DNA from: Rhopalosiphum padi
Taxonomy: Eukaryota; Arthropoda; Insecta; Hemiptera; Aphididae
Assembly: GCF_020882245.1 (NCBI RefSeq)
Contig: NC_083599.1
Span: 6,448,001-6,512,000 of the forward strand
Length of the DNA stretch: 64,000 nt
Direction: 5' to 3'
Part shown: one piece after another, positions 49,046-63,708 of the stretch
Layout of the letters: every line of letters starts with the position of its first letter
Position numbering within the stretch: the first letter of the stretch is position 1
Program-made: the position numbers and the translations under genes
Notes under the pieces: model-generated
Databases searched by the model: none
Seen by the model: the letters and a program-made list of their open reading frames with translations, nothing else
What the model was told of the DNA's origin: nothing

Positions 49046-50800
49046 TTTGGTAAAATGTAACAAACTAAACGGTTTTTCTAGTATGGTTTAATTTTTTTTT
49101 TATTGCTCAAGAACCAAAACTCCAAAAGATAATTTAAAATCTTTAAAAACAGCTAGTTTTTCAATTTATGCAAAATAATTTTTATCGAATTTTTTACTCT
49201 CGGAAACAAATGCTAAACCTATTTTATAATATACCACTATAATGTACACACAATTTATACTGATAACTTTAATAGTCACGACGTTTTTCGATATTTTCGA
49301 TGGGTAACGAGAATCAATTTATATTTAAATAATGTATAGGTAGCGTATACAATAAACCTAATAAATATAAATAGTGAAGTAGTGAATATTTTTCGGTAAA
49401 TATTTTCAATTTGGCATAGATTTTGGTACCGATATAGAAATCGATTGCCAAAATAAATAACGTACTAACCAGAGTCTGTATTTGAGAGAAAAATTAATTT
49501 TACGTTATTTAGAATCAAAACGTTTAGGAACTTTTATATTGGTCGTTTTATTTTTTTTAGAATTAAAACGCTTTATATTTTTTACATTTAACAGACGTTA
49601 TACCCCCTGCAAATTCGTTGTCTCCGTTTTACTAACGCAAAATATATTAAATTGTGTGTTAAGTGAATCTCTGTTAATTTTAATACCAAAATAAATTTAC
49701 TTATTATACATTTTAAAGGATAGATTATTATGTAAGGTTTATTGAAAATTTTAAACTTTTTGTAAATTATAATATAATGCTCATGATTTACTTCTTAGGC
49801 TCTTCAATAATATTCTTACTTTTATATTTGACTTAGGTAAATTCTCTCAAACATTAAAATTAGCAGTTTATTGGATACTTTTTCGTATACAATTTGCTTC
49901 TTATGTTATTTCATTAGCTAGAAAAAACATACGCGAGTATGGAGTAAAATATACTTTTAACAAAACTCTACTGTAAAATAGGTGTCGTATATATATAATA
50001 TGGGACACGAGTCAGTATATTATAAATGCAAAATTCCTGTTTATTATAAACACAATTACAGATAATATTAAAAATGTAATAATGTAATTTAATCAAAAAT
50101 GCATTAATGACTAGGATACGAGATATACCTAATGCTTAGATTTTTTGCTATGAAAAAAATAAATAAGACTGAACAATTTACCATAAAACTAATATACATT
50201 TTATTTTTACAATAAAGAAATATATTGTATTTATATACATTTTTAGTTGTTAATTATTGTTAAATATACAGTAGTAGATTCTTAGGGTCGACCCTGATTA
50301 GGCTTTTTTAATATAAAACTCAGTTATTATACGCGTTCGTCACACAACAGACCTCCAAATAGTTTTAATATATTCGTTTTGTATACATTTTTGTTTAATG
50401 ACATTCTATATGTTTCGTCGACTATTACCTGTTAACAATTCTACTCATATCACAGCCGTAAGCTATTTTTTGTAAACCAATATTTTTATTGTTATATCTG
50501 CTAATATTGTAATTATTATACTGTTGTTGGTGAAATAAATTATTATTATTATTATTATAATTCTAATCGTTATTTATCTTGTATAACGTTATTTTAACAT
50601 TTGCAATATTTTGTGCTATCCTATTGTGGACAATTCGGTTAGGTTTCGGTTGAAGATATCACATTCGATGTTTCATTAGACGAAAGAAAATTTGATTTTC
50701 GATGTTATACCGAGTTATGACTGTATAGGTACTATATGTGTATATGTGCCTATCGTAATATAGAAATATTTTATCATTAATACGTGACGTGATTTCGTGA
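49046..50800. other. AT-rich DNA, no gene seen
   Basis: Chance frames only (for example 49482-49694). An ATT run lies at 50539-50558. Confidence 0.5.
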
Positions 50801-51180
50801 TGCGATTACCACCCCGCGTGTCAACCGAATCTAAATTTACATAATTTGTGTTTCGTTTTTGGCGTGCGGACGACCCGACATAACAATAGACTTGCGAAAG
50901 AAAATAAAATACATTTAGAGGGCCACTTTACGTACACCGCGGTAGATACACTGTCTATTATTGTCGTGATGTATAGTGCACTGGGATTTCCGTATTCCGT
51001 TTCTAGCTCTGTTTGCGGACATTATAGGTATACATACACCAACATCCGTAATATATCGATAAGATGGAAACCGTGTATGGATGTCGTTTTGCCGCCATCT
51101 CATCGGATATTACGCGAGAGAAAAATCGAATCGTACGACGTTGGCTATATATTATATTGTCTTTCGCTCGTTAGGTAGGT
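50800..51180. other. GC-richer block, coding status unclear
   Basis: Overlapping open frames exist on both strands (plus 50846-51178, minus 50915-51103). Neither has splice borders or a recognisable domain. The even composition and CpG words suggest a conserved non-coding or promoter-proximal sequence more than an exon. Confidence 0.25.
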
Positions 51181-52141
51181 GCGTGTAATATACACGACTG
51201 CACGAGATATATCGAGATTTATCGAGCATGCTCAACCACTATTTTTTCTTTTATAAAAGTTTAAATAGTATTATCAAACTCTTTAAGTTTTGGCGTTCAT
51301 AAAATATAATATTATACTAAAGATCATATTTTCAAATACTTGTAGATATTTTATACCATCGAAGGAGAGTTCTTTGACGAAACAAACATAATTTTGTTTT
51401 GAATGATAATAATCGTTGTATTCACTTGAATATTTAATTAAGAGTACATTTGAAGTTTAATTAACCTACTACAAAAAATAATTGTGTAAGAGTGTTTTCG
51501 ATATTTTTAAGTTCCTGTAAAAACTAATTATAGTGAGAAATCTTGTAAAATTGTAATATATTTTGTATAGCTTTATCTATGAAAAATTAAAATATATACT
51601 GTTTAAACGACAAAATAATTTGTAATTTTTATAGTTTTAAAAAATTTTGAAAAACATTAAATTTTTAATTCTCTGAAAATACGTGGACGTGGATTTTTGA
51701 TATTCTTAAATTGGAGTATATAAAACTGATTAGAAATCTTGAATTAATTTTTCATGAATTTTAACTTAAATAAATAATACTATATGAATCATATGCATTA
51801 TACATATTATAAAAAATAAAATAATATATATATATAATATATCTCATGTCTATAAATAGAAAAATTATTTAAAATATTTTGAAAATTTTTTTGGTGTCTA
51901 GAAAATTATAATGTGAATATTCGATGAAACATTCAAGTCATTGAATTTATTAATTTTTGAATTACAGCAAAAATATTATAATTACAATTATAAAAAACTT
52001 AAAAATTTGCGTTTTTACTATATTTGTAAGTTCATGTTTTTTGTGATTATTTTTTAAAGTGCCTATACTTAGTAATTTTTATTTTGGCTCTCCTTAAGTA
52101 TTAATTATAAGTTTCGTTGATTGGCTACTAGTAACCACTAT
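51181..52141. other. AT-rich DNA, no gene seen
   Basis: No supported frame. An AT-only palindromic tract lies around 51815-51845. Confidence 0.5.
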
Positions 52142-52639
52142 TTACTTCTTAAATTGAAGAACCATTGAATCATTTTTTCTGCGATCAAAAGTAAACAAAG
52201 ATACAAAATAAAAGAACACGGACTCATAAATTGTAAAACCAATACATTCATCGTCCTGCTCTGGAGTAGGGTTGAGTATATGATTGGTGGTTGGATCATA
52301 TATTTTTATAGCATTACCCGCGTTATTGTCATAAATTTCGGATTAGTGCTTTTAACAATACCTTGCGTTATAGGGAAAAAATGTTGTTCAGGAACATTTG
52401 ACATTGGAATACATGGATCCGATAAGGTGCCACGATCGACCTCTGTAAACAAGAAGACCTTTCCTCGTTGATTGGAAACCGGATACTGACGTGACACTTA
52501 CTCAAACTTTATATCTAATCATTTCTGAGAATTCTGTGTGGTACATGTGGTAGTTTGTTAGGACGACAGTCTCAGATATACCGAATTTCAGAAGAAATCG
52601 ACTGTCAGTGTACGTTGCGTCACGTACGTTACCACAGCT
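52142..52639 (-). pseudogene. Broken coding sequence in three frames, family unknown
   Basis: On the minus strand three adjacent protein-like pieces follow in order. Piece one (52639-52505) includes DATYTDSRFLLKFGISETVV and ends at TGA. Piece two (52497-52306) starts SRQYPVSNQRGKVFLFTEVD. Piece three (about 52333-52142) includes AIKIYDPTTNHILNPTPEQD and ends in TAA. They lie in different frames, with junctions too close to be introns. A single ancestral reading frame broken by small insertions or deletions explains this best. All three have balanced composition and GC above background. I recognise no domain; a host gene relic or a transposon relic are both possible. Confidence 0.5.
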
Positions 52640-55600
52640 CTACCACAGTCCATTTTTTTATATATATATATATATAAATATTGAGTATTAAATTTATACA
52701 ATTTCATACGTCCGTTCTCAAAATGTCGACTAAATCCATTTGAATCAAAAAACGCTATTTACCTATTTGGCGTTTTCCCACCTCATACAATAAATACCAA
52801 AAATAATATTTTGCACCAAATAATATGTGTTAGGTGGGTTGGAAAACGTACATCATTGTCTACCCCACAAAAAGTGAGACAATTTTGTAATTCACTTCCC
52901 GCATTAATGATTAGTGGCACTTTAAAACAATTAAATTAAATATAGAGATTTCTGAACAGGTACAAAAACATTTATTTATTCTTGTGGACGTATTTTGTAA
53001 TTGGTGCACTGTAAAAAACCTGAGTATTATGTTATTATACAACCATGCAAATTTTACTATGAAAACCATTTTTTTAGTCTTACTATACAGAAAGTTTTCC
53101 GAGGTAGTATCCACTTTTATTTAAATCGATTGCAATTATAGTAAATTTAATATATCATTTGATGTTAATATTATTTGTTTTATGGTGATTTCTGTAATCA
53201 GTTAACTCATAATTCAAAATTAATATTATAATCTATATATTACATACGAATATTTTATCAATTAAAGTCATTTTACGTTTAATAACAATTTATTACAAAT
53301 AATGAAACTTTCTTGAACTTTTTTAAAAATGAATCGAAAATAATAAATAATTTTTACGTAATTTCAATCTGTATTTAAAAAATTATGATACTGACTAATT
53401 GTAATCATATATATTATAGGTAGTGAGCTAAATAAATAAATAAATAAATAAATAAACATATATAAACTGTAAGTGCTTCTATTGTATTATCTATAATTAC
53501 TAATAGAACACTTATCGATTATATCAAGAGATACAAGTACTTTGTATCCAAAATTAGCAATTACAATTTTGGCTAAAATAAAAATTAGAGAATACCGAGA
53601 GTATTAAACGCAAAACAGTATCGAGTAAACACGGTTATGTAATATTGGCAATATTAAAACAAAATCAAAATTATTGCCACTTGAAAATTGTTCTCGAAAT
53701 GTTTCTAGGCCCTATTCGTTTTTTAGTAGATTTTAGTCCCGACAAATTATAACACCAGCGATGGCAAGCCTTTTAAAACACTTTGGCAGTGTTTAATTAT
53801 TATCGTCACGACAGCCGTAAAATGGTAACGATAATATTATTGTCACTTGAGACGACATCAGTCGCGTGATATGATATCATGTATAAGTAAATAATTTTCA
53901 TGTTGATAGCAATGTAACAATACTGAAGGAATTCGGAGCCGCGGTTTAAGTTCACCGGGAATTTAATCTCGTAAACTTTGAATTAATTATAAGCGCCCAT
54001 GAGAACCAGATTTAAACGCCTACAAAATATAATATATTTTACCGAGAATGGTATTATATTGTTAATTTGTTATGTTTTATTTAAGCTCTGGAATGCACAA
54101 TGTATTATAGCGTAGGTCACGCACACATGTCGTCAGAATAATATTATGAATAATAATTAATTACCATTTCGTAATAAATACCGTCTTGTACATATATATT
54201 GCATAATACCTCAATATCTGAGTCTGATTATTACTTTGATTTTAAGTCGAAAATAAGTTGTTCCTAACGATGTTCAACGGCTTTATAGTATTTGTTTATA
54301 ATTTGTAAGTTTGAAAAAAAAAGTTGGAAAATGGGTAATCACTTTTCTATTATAGTAGGTGCCGAGAGAACCTCGTAATTTAGTAAATCACTGTAATTTA
54401 GGTATGACTTAAATTTGAATAAAAAACAATTCTTAGCGTCAATCTATATTACTAGTTATATTTCGTAGGTAATGTATATTTTTAATTTATTTATTTATTA
54501 TACTATTATTAATACGTTAATAAAAATAAATTTTCGCCGAAAAATTTTATTTAAAAATATTATAATTAAGTGTATACAATATAATATGTATAATAATATA
54601 CATTACATTATAAGTTTTAACTGTTTTAAGTACCCGCACGAATATTATTTTTAAATTACAATAACTAAAATCGATGTTTTTCGTTTAATAATCTAGTTTC
54701 TATAAAACAATGTTTAGTTGAACTATATAAACTATGTATGAATAACCCTATTACGTTTTCAAATCTTTCCTGTAAAAATAGATATGTTCCATTGTATTTT
54801 TTCACACGCCAACAATTATAAATAAAAACAATAACCTAATTTTAATATAATAACTAGAGTTTTTTAGTATTACACCTTGATTGGCTAAATTTTTTATGAT
54901 TTATTTTCTCTTATACTATTTATAATGTTGTTGTAAGCCTCTGGACGCAAAACAAAGTTGCGTTCTTCGCTTTTTACCTCAATAGAGGAAAATATAATCC
55001 GAGTGTATCACACTATTTTATTATTATTATTGAGTTTGTAGACAGAAGAGTTGTGTGAATTGTATTTATTATTATCATATTATATTGTTGTATCTCACTG
55101 GCATACAAAATAATCGTTATTATATTATCTAACTGTTAGTGGTGAAACGGATAGCCAGTTCCTGTGTTTCACGGTATTGTGAGTTGTTTAGTATTATAGT
55201 ATATTTCATTATTATTTTATATCAATTATTTATTGTTCAGTCACTTTAATAGTTTAATGTAATATATGTAAGATTGATTATATAGGTAACTAAATTTTTA
55301 TCCCAACAAACTCAAGTGTTACTTGTCTTACATACCCCCTTATTCACTGTAGGCGAACCCTCTGTTTACAAGTAAGGCCGTGTGTAAGCAGAGTTCCTTT
55401 TTTTATACAGTCCACTTATTTATAGAGAGAAAGGTGTCGAGGAAAACACTCATACTACCTGACAGTTCCTGATCGTAAAAGTATTAATATTATAATACAT
55501 TTTTAATAACAAAAAAATTTAAAAATTTTGTAAAATTTTTAATTTTAAACGCTTACAAAAAACATCATACCTATCTATATATTTAAAAAAAAAAATTAAT

Positions 55601-56686
55601 TGGTAAATAATATTTGATAGACCAATTTTGGTTTATTTTTTATTGATAAAATGTACCTAGGTACCTGTCTATAAATATTTAATTATTCATTCATTTATTT
55701 ATTTATTACGAACCTTGGCCAAATTAAAATAAAAAATACAATATTCGATTTACAAAACGTATAAATAACTAACTAAATGATAACAAGTTGAACAAAATAA
55801 AAAGATTAGAACATATTAATATAGAATAATAAGAAAACATTATTCGTTACAAGAAAAATAACAATAGCCAATAAGATAATAATAATAATTAAAAAAAATA
55901 TATCTAAAATATTTTATATTTCTAATTATAAAAGATAAATAAATTAACAACAATAAGATTTATGAAAAAAAAAACAAAATCAGTATTAACATAGTTACCA
56001 TTTCATAAAAGATTATTAATATGGGAGTTAAGTTTGTAGCTAAAAGAAGAATGAATTATACAAATAAACAGGATTCTCTAGTATTATGAGCATAAACTTT
56101 AAAGTTTATATGACTTAATAAATAAATTTAAAAGTAAAATGATCTTAAAGAAAAACAATTATATATAGTATAAGACTAAATATAGATAATGCTTTGTCAA
56201 TATTTATAAGTATTATAATATAATATGTCAAATCTATTATTTGAATCATTGATTATAGTAAAATATTGACGTAATAAATGTATTTCATTCAAAATATTAT
56301 TTTTAAAATCAATCAAGCATAAACATAATTCTTGTAATCATCCATCAAACTAAATTTTTATTAAGTAAGTATTTTATTTTATCGTCGTTTATCATTGTGT
56401 AGTCGTTTCTAAATCATAGGTAATTTAAAGTTTTTCGTAGTTTAAAAACGAATTTTTGATAAATTATATTGAGAATCCGATGATTAAAACAATGCATGAT
56501 ATTACTGTCGAAAACAGCTTTTTAGTAAAAAATAAACTTTTACTTAAAAAATATGTCTTAATATTAAAAACAAACTTACTAAAATATAATATGTTTTGAT
56601 CATAGTAACAAATAGATAGGAACCACAATTCATAAATGATAAGTAAAAGGAAATATATTTGGTACCTTTGAAATTTGGAGTTCAAT
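52640..56686. other. AT-rich DNA, no supported gene
   Basis: Microsatellites are (TA)n at 52659-52676 and (TAAA)7 at 53429-53456. GC-richer patches at 53700-54010 and 55320-55460 show no exon. Frames at 52911-53114, 54472-54654 and 56464-56703 look like chance. Confidence 0.5.
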
Positions 56687-56887
56687 ATGCACGTAAAGGA
56701 CAATTTTGATAGAGATAGAAATAAACTAATGAGTACTCTGAATCGTTACACAAAACAGGAAGGTTTGATAATTGATATACCAAGCACCAAGAAAAGCAGT
56801 TGCATTATAGATATAGAATGCATGATCGAAAAGAAGAAAACTGCAGAGTATCATCGTAACTATCATACAGACCATAGGGCATATTAA
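56687..56887 (+). CDS. Small ORF or terminal exon, 66 codons, unknown
   Basis: ATG at 56687 opens a charged, codon-like frame (MHVKDNFDRDRNKLMSTLNR, later KKKTAEYHRNYHTDH) to TAA at 56885-56887. Its GC exceeds the AT-rich flanks. An acceptor-like TTTGGAG six bases upstream would make it a last exon in the same frame. AATAAA at about 56919 could be the poly(A) signal. An in-frame TGA lies just upstream, so without splicing the ATG is the start. No domain was recognised. Confidence 0.4.
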   Translation: MHVKDNFDRDRNKLMSTLNRYTKQEGLIIDIPSTKKSSCIIDIECMIEKKKTAEYHRNYHTDHRAY

Positions 56888-56914
56888 GGAAGACTCAAGA
56901 GCCATAATTTTTAA

Positions 56915-56930
56915 GTAAATAAAATAAAAG
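56915..56930 (+). terminator. Possible poly(A) signal
   Basis: AAGTAAATAAAATAAAAG holds AATAAA about 30 bases after the stop at 56887. Confidence 0.3.
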
Positions 56931-58257
56931 ACGAGTAATTGACTTAAAATAGAGAATTAGAGTTGTAGATAGTTGTAGAACAAACTATTATGGTTGAAAA
57001 AGTATATTTTTAAAAGCTGTAACAATTGCACGGACCGACGTGAACGAAATGCCAAACTTAAACAGGTCGGCTCAAGGCTCCATCTCATATTGACTTATGA
57101 ACTACGATCTAATCCGTGAAGGATTCCCCTCTCGTTTTCATCACCACAGGCGCAACCCCTGTTTTTTGCACGTCAAAATGTCAACGTAAAAACACAGAGA
57201 TATAGCGGTGTTAAAATGATTTTGATGATATAATTTTAGGAACACCCCAGTGAGTCACTGATAACAATTTTCCAGATAGTTTCATACGCATATTATCCCC
57301 CGTAAATATAAGCTAAATGATTGGCAGCTGGACATAATTTAATAGACCGTCAAATCTCGTCTGTTATGTCATGATGAGGTTTTTGACGATTAATCGATCG
57401 CGGTCATCAAATAATATTCTTCGGTCGTGGCCAAACGTTGTTAATTATTTCGGTCACATAATTAATCATATTGAATAGATTATAATATCTGCAGCCTAGA
57501 CAAACTAAATGGCAGAATTATCACGAATTCAGGAACTAAATGATTTTACGAACAATTTAATTAATATGCAAAAAGGCTATTGACTATGTTCTTAGAAATT
57601 TAACTCCAAACCTAAAGCGCGGTAATGGTGAAACGATAATAGAATAATATTTAGTGTGAAATTTACGTCCGAGATATGGTCGAGACGCAATAGGAGGCTG
57701 CAAAACGATACGAATATAATAAATTATAAGAAATAAACTATATAATACAATTGAATACAATATAGTCTAAATAGTAATATTTTCAGTTATATTGACTTAT
57801 TTGAAAAAAAAATGCACACTCTACATTGTAATGATGTACGCCTAAGTCATATATTATCCTTTTTAAATTTAAAACGTGTAATAAAATGATTATAATAATT
57901 GTTAGCCATTAAGGATAAGAATAAGTTACAGATATTGAATAGGACAAAATATAACGATATTACACACAAATGTACACACACACACATACAACATTATATA
58001 TTATAAGGATTCCAGTTTTCGGTCAAAGCCCCAGACGCGTTATTATTGTCTTTTTGTACGGACGGTCAAAAGCGAGTGTAAAAGACTTCGCAGATCGTCT
58101 ATGCAATAAGACATAATAAGAATATGTTAGTTATAAAAGTTTGTAATAAATTTAAATACGTATGTTAAATTGAATTAAAAAATTTAAATAAAATTAACAG
58201 TAGTGAATCAAAAAAAAAAAGGTCTTATTGTTTTAAAATATAAATCGGTCACCTCAT
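56931..58257. other. Mixed AT-rich DNA with a GC-richer sector
   Basis: 57030-57440 has several CpG-containing words (GCACGGACCGACGTGAACG, GATCGCGGTCATC, TCGGTCGTGGCC) and no open frame, so it may be regulatory. 58020-58110 is similar. Confidence 0.35.
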
Positions 58258-58322
58258 ATTATATTTTTATTTTGGACGCGAACCACGGTTTCAACAAGCA
58301 AGTCGCTACAAGGATCGGAGAG
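58258..58322 (+). CDS. Possible exon end with splice donor
   Basis: The frame reads DANHGFNKQVATRIGE and stops exactly at GAG before GTAATA. GC is high for the region. The frame stays open upstream, but only a poor acceptor (poly-A then AG) is present, so the left border is unknown. It could be an untranslated first exon. Confidence 0.25.
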
Positions 58323-61300
58323 GTAATATTTATTTTTTAAATTATAATATAATAAGTAATTGATTTAAAGACATATAATCGTCCTCGATAATTTAGAGTA
58401 TTTTCTATCATTACAACATACAAATATAATATATTTATTGAGAAATTGGAAAAAAATTACCTATTTTAAATACTATCGATGGACAAAAATAACGTTATAC
58501 GAAACATCCATTTAACGATTCTATTCTAAGCTTTCATATTTTCATTTTATTTATTATGTTTCGAAAGAACAATAATATTATGCCGCTCTAATGAAAAAAT
58601 AAAAATAATAATACCACAGGAATTCGGATTAAACAGGATACAGCCCTCCGCACTACTCTTGAGTCGTATTAGAAAAAAAAGAGAGGGAAGGAATCTCAAA
58701 TTATTTCATATTATCGTATAATGATAATATGAGAACCAACGAACCGAAAGCCCGTAAGACTTTCGCGCTAACGGTGGTTTTTCCCGACCATTTATTAAAT
58801 GTTTACTTTTTTTTTTCATTTTATACTAATACATTTATGCGGTTGTTCGAAAGCGGCGCCGATGAAAAAAAATAATATATAATTCAATAATAATAGTTGC
58901 TCTTTTGTATAATATTTACATTTATAAACGCAATGATCTTCATGATCCGATCCTATAGTAGGTCGAGACCGTATTGTTGTTTAATTTCAATATCTACCTC
59001 TATAGTTTTTTTTTTAAATTATACAAGTTTCATTTCATGCTAGAGAGTTGTCGATAGATTTTAAAACATGTGATAATATTACAGTGCTAAAGGAATTGTA
59101 CGGGATTTCGCATTTTTTAAATTTTTTTCATTATCTTTTGGATATAATAGCTATCAAATCACTTATGTATGAATCCTAACAATTTAAGTTTAAATAACTC
59201 GATATAAATCTTAAATTTTATCACAAAAATTAATATTATAATATACGACCGTTGACCAATAACATACATGATTTATAAATGTTCAAATTTTAAATTTGTA
59301 ATTTTTAAATTTAATAATTTATCTAAAATAACCAATATAAAATTTTCACAAAGCTAATAATTTCAAATATTGAAGCCTCTTTTCTCTTTTCAATAAATAA
59401 TAAAAAAAAATATATATATTTTTTATATATTTTAGAAAATAATACTTGTATAAATATTAAAAATTGTACCTTGTACAAAAAATATTTGTAATAACTTTTT
59501 TATTACAATCAAATCAGAAAATCGAATATTGAGAAATTGATATTTTACTCGTGGATATCCAATTTTGTCAACGTTTAAATTTTAGGATGTTTAATAAAAA
59601 TATAAGTGAAATTTCGCTCAATTTTTTTTTTTAATTTCTGTGATTAAAACTTACGAGGAACCTAATATTAAATATTCAAATATAAAGTATGAATACTAAA
59701 AATGTTTCGAATTTTTAACTAAAAATAATTTTTCTTATTTGAAATATGTAAAAATGTTAACTTTTTAGTTTAACTATAAGATTTAAGCTATAATTTTGAA
59801 AAAAACAGCATTATTATATCATTCGTATTTACATCACTTATCAGAAATACCACAGAACAATAAAAATGTAACTAGTAATGCAGTAAGTACATCAAATAAA
59901 AAAATAATTTTTTTTCAACAATTGTTATCAGGTTTTATTTCAAATTATAGAAAACAATAATATTTAATTATTATTCACTTGTTGAATTAGATTTTGGAAG
60001 ATATTAAGTTCTCATATTATGTCTTCCATTTTTGAGTAAATAATTACGTTGTTACATTATACTAAAGAACAAAGTTTAAAACTAGAATATCAACTAAATA
60101 TAATTTGTGTAATAAACTAAAAATATTTATATTTCTATTATTGCATTATATTATTAGTTATTAATATTTTAATATTATATGAGTATTATGTATTACTTTC
60201 TTCTTGCATCATTTTCAATTATTTGAGTCTCGCACGAAATTATTTACCGAATACAAAACTTATTATTACTTTTATTTTCCATCCATCAAAGCAGTAGGCT
60301 AGATTTCACAGCACCTTTTTTAGAGAGGGATTTTCACAGTTTACATAAACCATGTTGTGTTACTCTAAGGTATACACACCCGATATACCATTATGTATAT
60401 CATTACACATAATATTCTGTTATGCAAAAAATATTAAATTAAATTTTTTTTTGTAAAAAATTATTTAATAGTTTTTTTTATTGACATAAATTATTATTAT
60501 TTTTTTTATTATAACTAATTTATTATTTATAGCTGTTTATATAATTAATAAATTCTAAAATATTATTTATGCAAGTTTTTTTAACTCTTTTAAGATTAAT
60601 GATACAGAACAATTTTGTAGAAAATGTATATTATTTATAAATATTATTATCAATAAAATCATTCATTAAATTAATTCATATAAAATATTTTTTTTAGTAA
60701 CAAACAAATAACACTGTGTGACAATTTATAAACAGTGGTATGGTATGATGTAAATTGTACATGGTATTATAACGAAACGTAAGGTTTCCAATGTTGCTAT
60801 AAATTATTGCAATTTCCTTATAAAAAGGTGTTAAATATACATTATTTGTGTTCTAATATAATTCGAAAAAAGGTTTTAAAAAAATAAAAATTCAGTATTT
60901 TTATTGTAAACATTTTTTTCGATTGACAATTTTAAGGGCATAGACTGTGTGATTTTTCCAGAATGTTACTCATCACATTTTTATATTTTAAGAGGTATAT
61001 TTCCAGTTAAATATTATGGTGTTGATAGTTGTTACCATGGTAAGTAATCTAAGTGAATCCAAAAATGATTCAATACAAAATACACCTACTTGAGTTTTGT
61101 ATCATACTCAACTAAGTTTAAAAAACTTACTGTTTAACACATGATGACTTTTCAGGAACCGATAGATTTCTCTAAATATCGATGTGATATGTATATCATA
61201 GAGTATAATAGGCGTGTATTCGTATACTAATATACCTTTAACAAATTTATCAATAATCTCAACGTTACTAATCCATAGCAAGTATGGATGTTGTTTTTTG

Positions 61301-63160
61301 TCTAGCGATTATTAATTTGACTGGTATATAATATATAATATATATTTGCTTTAAATTTAATATACTCGATTTGAATGTCATCGTTACCTAGAAAATAAGT
61401 ATAATATAACTAAAAAAAAAAAATACATACCTATGCGTATATAAGTTCAAACTGTAAAAAGTATGACTAGAAAAGGATTATAATATTAGTTCTGATGTTG
61501 AATAGGTTTCGAAGTCATTAAATTTTAAGCGTTCTTTCCGGTTCAGCCCATAAAATCAACAAATGTGCGAGTATGAAGTGATTTATTTTTGCCGACAGCC
61601 AACACCATCAAATCGTTGATTTTACTCTCGAGGTTATATGTTGTTTTGAATTTTCAAACAACAAAAATATATTGATAACATTTGAAGGTAAAATAAATTG
61701 ATAATATTTTCAAATTCGTGAAAATAGCATTATATTTTATAATTGTATATTGTGTATATTTAACCAAGTAAAGATGGGCATTAACAAGTTGAAAATTTAA
61801 CTTTTTTAACTTTTTACTTTCACTAGCTAGTTAATTTATTTAAACACATTGAGTAATTTAATAATTTATCATTGAAATAACTCAATTTTTTTTCCTGACG
61901 TTTTAAAAATAATAAATCAAATTAATATTAAAAATGTTTTCGAAATGTTCAGTTCTATTAGTTTTATAAATTTAAAATCAGTAAATTAGTAGGATAATAC
62001 TTTATACGTTATTTATTGTCTAACTGTTAGACTCTAACAATATAATATATATAATATATAAATTATAGTATAATTATAATGTTTTATTTAGCACTAAGAC
62101 TTTGTGATATTGTTACCATTATAAGTATAAAATATTTATTTATTATAATAATTATTACATTTCTAACAGAAAAAAAATATATGGAAATATACGTTGTGCG
62201 TATGTTAATTTGTTGTCAGTTTTAGGTTTCTAAAAATAAGATTGAAATACCTTATATTGCCGGTGTGTTCATTTGTTAGTTACAGTACATAATTATGGCT
62301 GTAGTTACGCATATAAATTTTACATCTAATTAAATATATTATGTAGTTTATTGTTTCATATTAAAATAGGTATGCCCAGAAACTATAAATTTAGAAAGCT
62401 CATAGAATGAGCTTTACTAACTTGTTTATAGGTTATGTTGTATAGTGTTAGACGCCAGTATGCCACAATTATTATTTTATAATGAATAATAAAAAACTGC
62501 ATTGTTGTATTAAGACATACATACGTTAAAATGATTCTTCTTTAATTAATATAAAACTTTAATAAGTAAAAATACTTAACAACATGTAAACATTATAATA
62601 ATATTGCGATAATTTGATTTTTGTTTTATGTTTCTTGATAAAATAATATTTTATTTTACATATTAATGCCAGTTACGACTTTTACAATTATAGATAACAG
62701 ATATATAAATATAAAATTAGATAAATAGCCTAGGTACGAATTTATCTTGAAGTATACGAAGCGTATACGGTATACGCGCATCATTTTAAGGAAAGATGCG
62801 TTGGCTGCAAAGTCAGGTGCACTTGTCCATATTTAAAAAGTGACCTGAAATCGAGTGTTGCTGGGAACGAAGTTTTTTTTTAATATTATACATAAAATAT
62901 AGCGATAAATATGATCCACGTAGTAAATAAAAAAGTAGATTAACTTTTTTAAATATTTATAAGTTAATATTTTTTATTATATTAACTTTAATGACGAGTT
63001 CAATTTATTATTTAGTAAAGTATATTAACTTCAAATTTAACGTCCTTGTGCTCACTTAAATTAACATGAGTTAAGTTTGAATTAGTCCACCTCTGTAGAT
63101 AGGAAATGAAAATGAACCGAAAATACATTGTGTAAATAATGTGAGTATGTAATATTCTCT
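58323..63160. other. AT-rich DNA, no supported gene
   Basis: A CpG-bearing patch at 58735-58860 (CCGAAAGCCCGTAAGAC, GAAAGCGGCGCCGATG) is notable but not coding. The rest is poly-A/T rich with chance frames. Confidence 0.5.
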
Positions 63161-63643
63161 ATGGAAAATTAACAGCGAGCTGTATAGTGGTGGTTTGGAT
63201 TTAGGTTATGGACTTAGATATACTACATTTTACTTACATACGACTGCCGTTAGATCAATATCAATTTTATCGACTGACAGTTTAATTTTGTTTAGGACCG
63301 ACATGTTTGTTTTTATATTTTATTCTATTCGAAAATCCTAACGTATATTCTCTCGGAATCGGAAATGAAAATACTGTCGTGATGGATTTCACTATCAGCC
63401 TACGGTGCGTGCTCGAAACTGATTTTTATTACGGAGAAGGGTACGATCCATTTGCCTTAAACCTATCTAAATATGTGTTAAGGAATTTCAGGATATCCCA
63501 GGCGTATCCCTATTCCGGGATGGTATACAGCTGTATAGTACTGTAGCAGTAGACCTAACCGTACAACCCTTACTATTTCAAGATGTATTTTCTATTCGAA
63601 ATTAATGTATTCCTCGAAGATATGGAAACAAGTGCAAATTATT
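63161..63643 (+). promoter_or_regulatory. GC-richer region upstream of a core promoter
   Basis: About 480 bp directly upstream of the TATA box at 63644 is clearly richer in GC than the window average. The open frame in it (63307-63546) has no splice or start support and is read here as upstream regulatory DNA. Confidence 0.4.
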
Positions 63644-63708
63644 TATAAAGGCATCGAACATTGTTCACGGAACATCAGTGCGTTACGAAAGTTCCAAAAA
63701 CAGTGAGT
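63644..63708 (+). promoter_or_regulatory. Core promoter and short untranslated first exon of a gene leaving the window
   Basis: TATAAA at 63644-63649 lies 33 bp before the A of an arthropod initiator, TCAGTG (63675-63680). A short exon without ATG follows (about 63677-63702) and ends at overlapping good donors, GTGAGT (63703) and GTAAGT (63707). TATA plus TCAGT spacing and a very short first exon are typical of strongly expressed insect genes, for example many cuticle protein genes. The gene's identity is unknown because the next exon lies beyond the right edge. Confidence 0.55.

Noticed and set aside
53429..53456. Tandem TAAA array considered as a structured repeat
   Set aside because: A simple (TAAA)7 microsatellite; not a CRISPR or regulatory array.
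63307..63546. Plus-strand 79-codon frame upstream of the right-edge promoter
   Set aside because: Ends about 100 bp before the TATA box and has no donor; best seen as upstream regulatory DNA.
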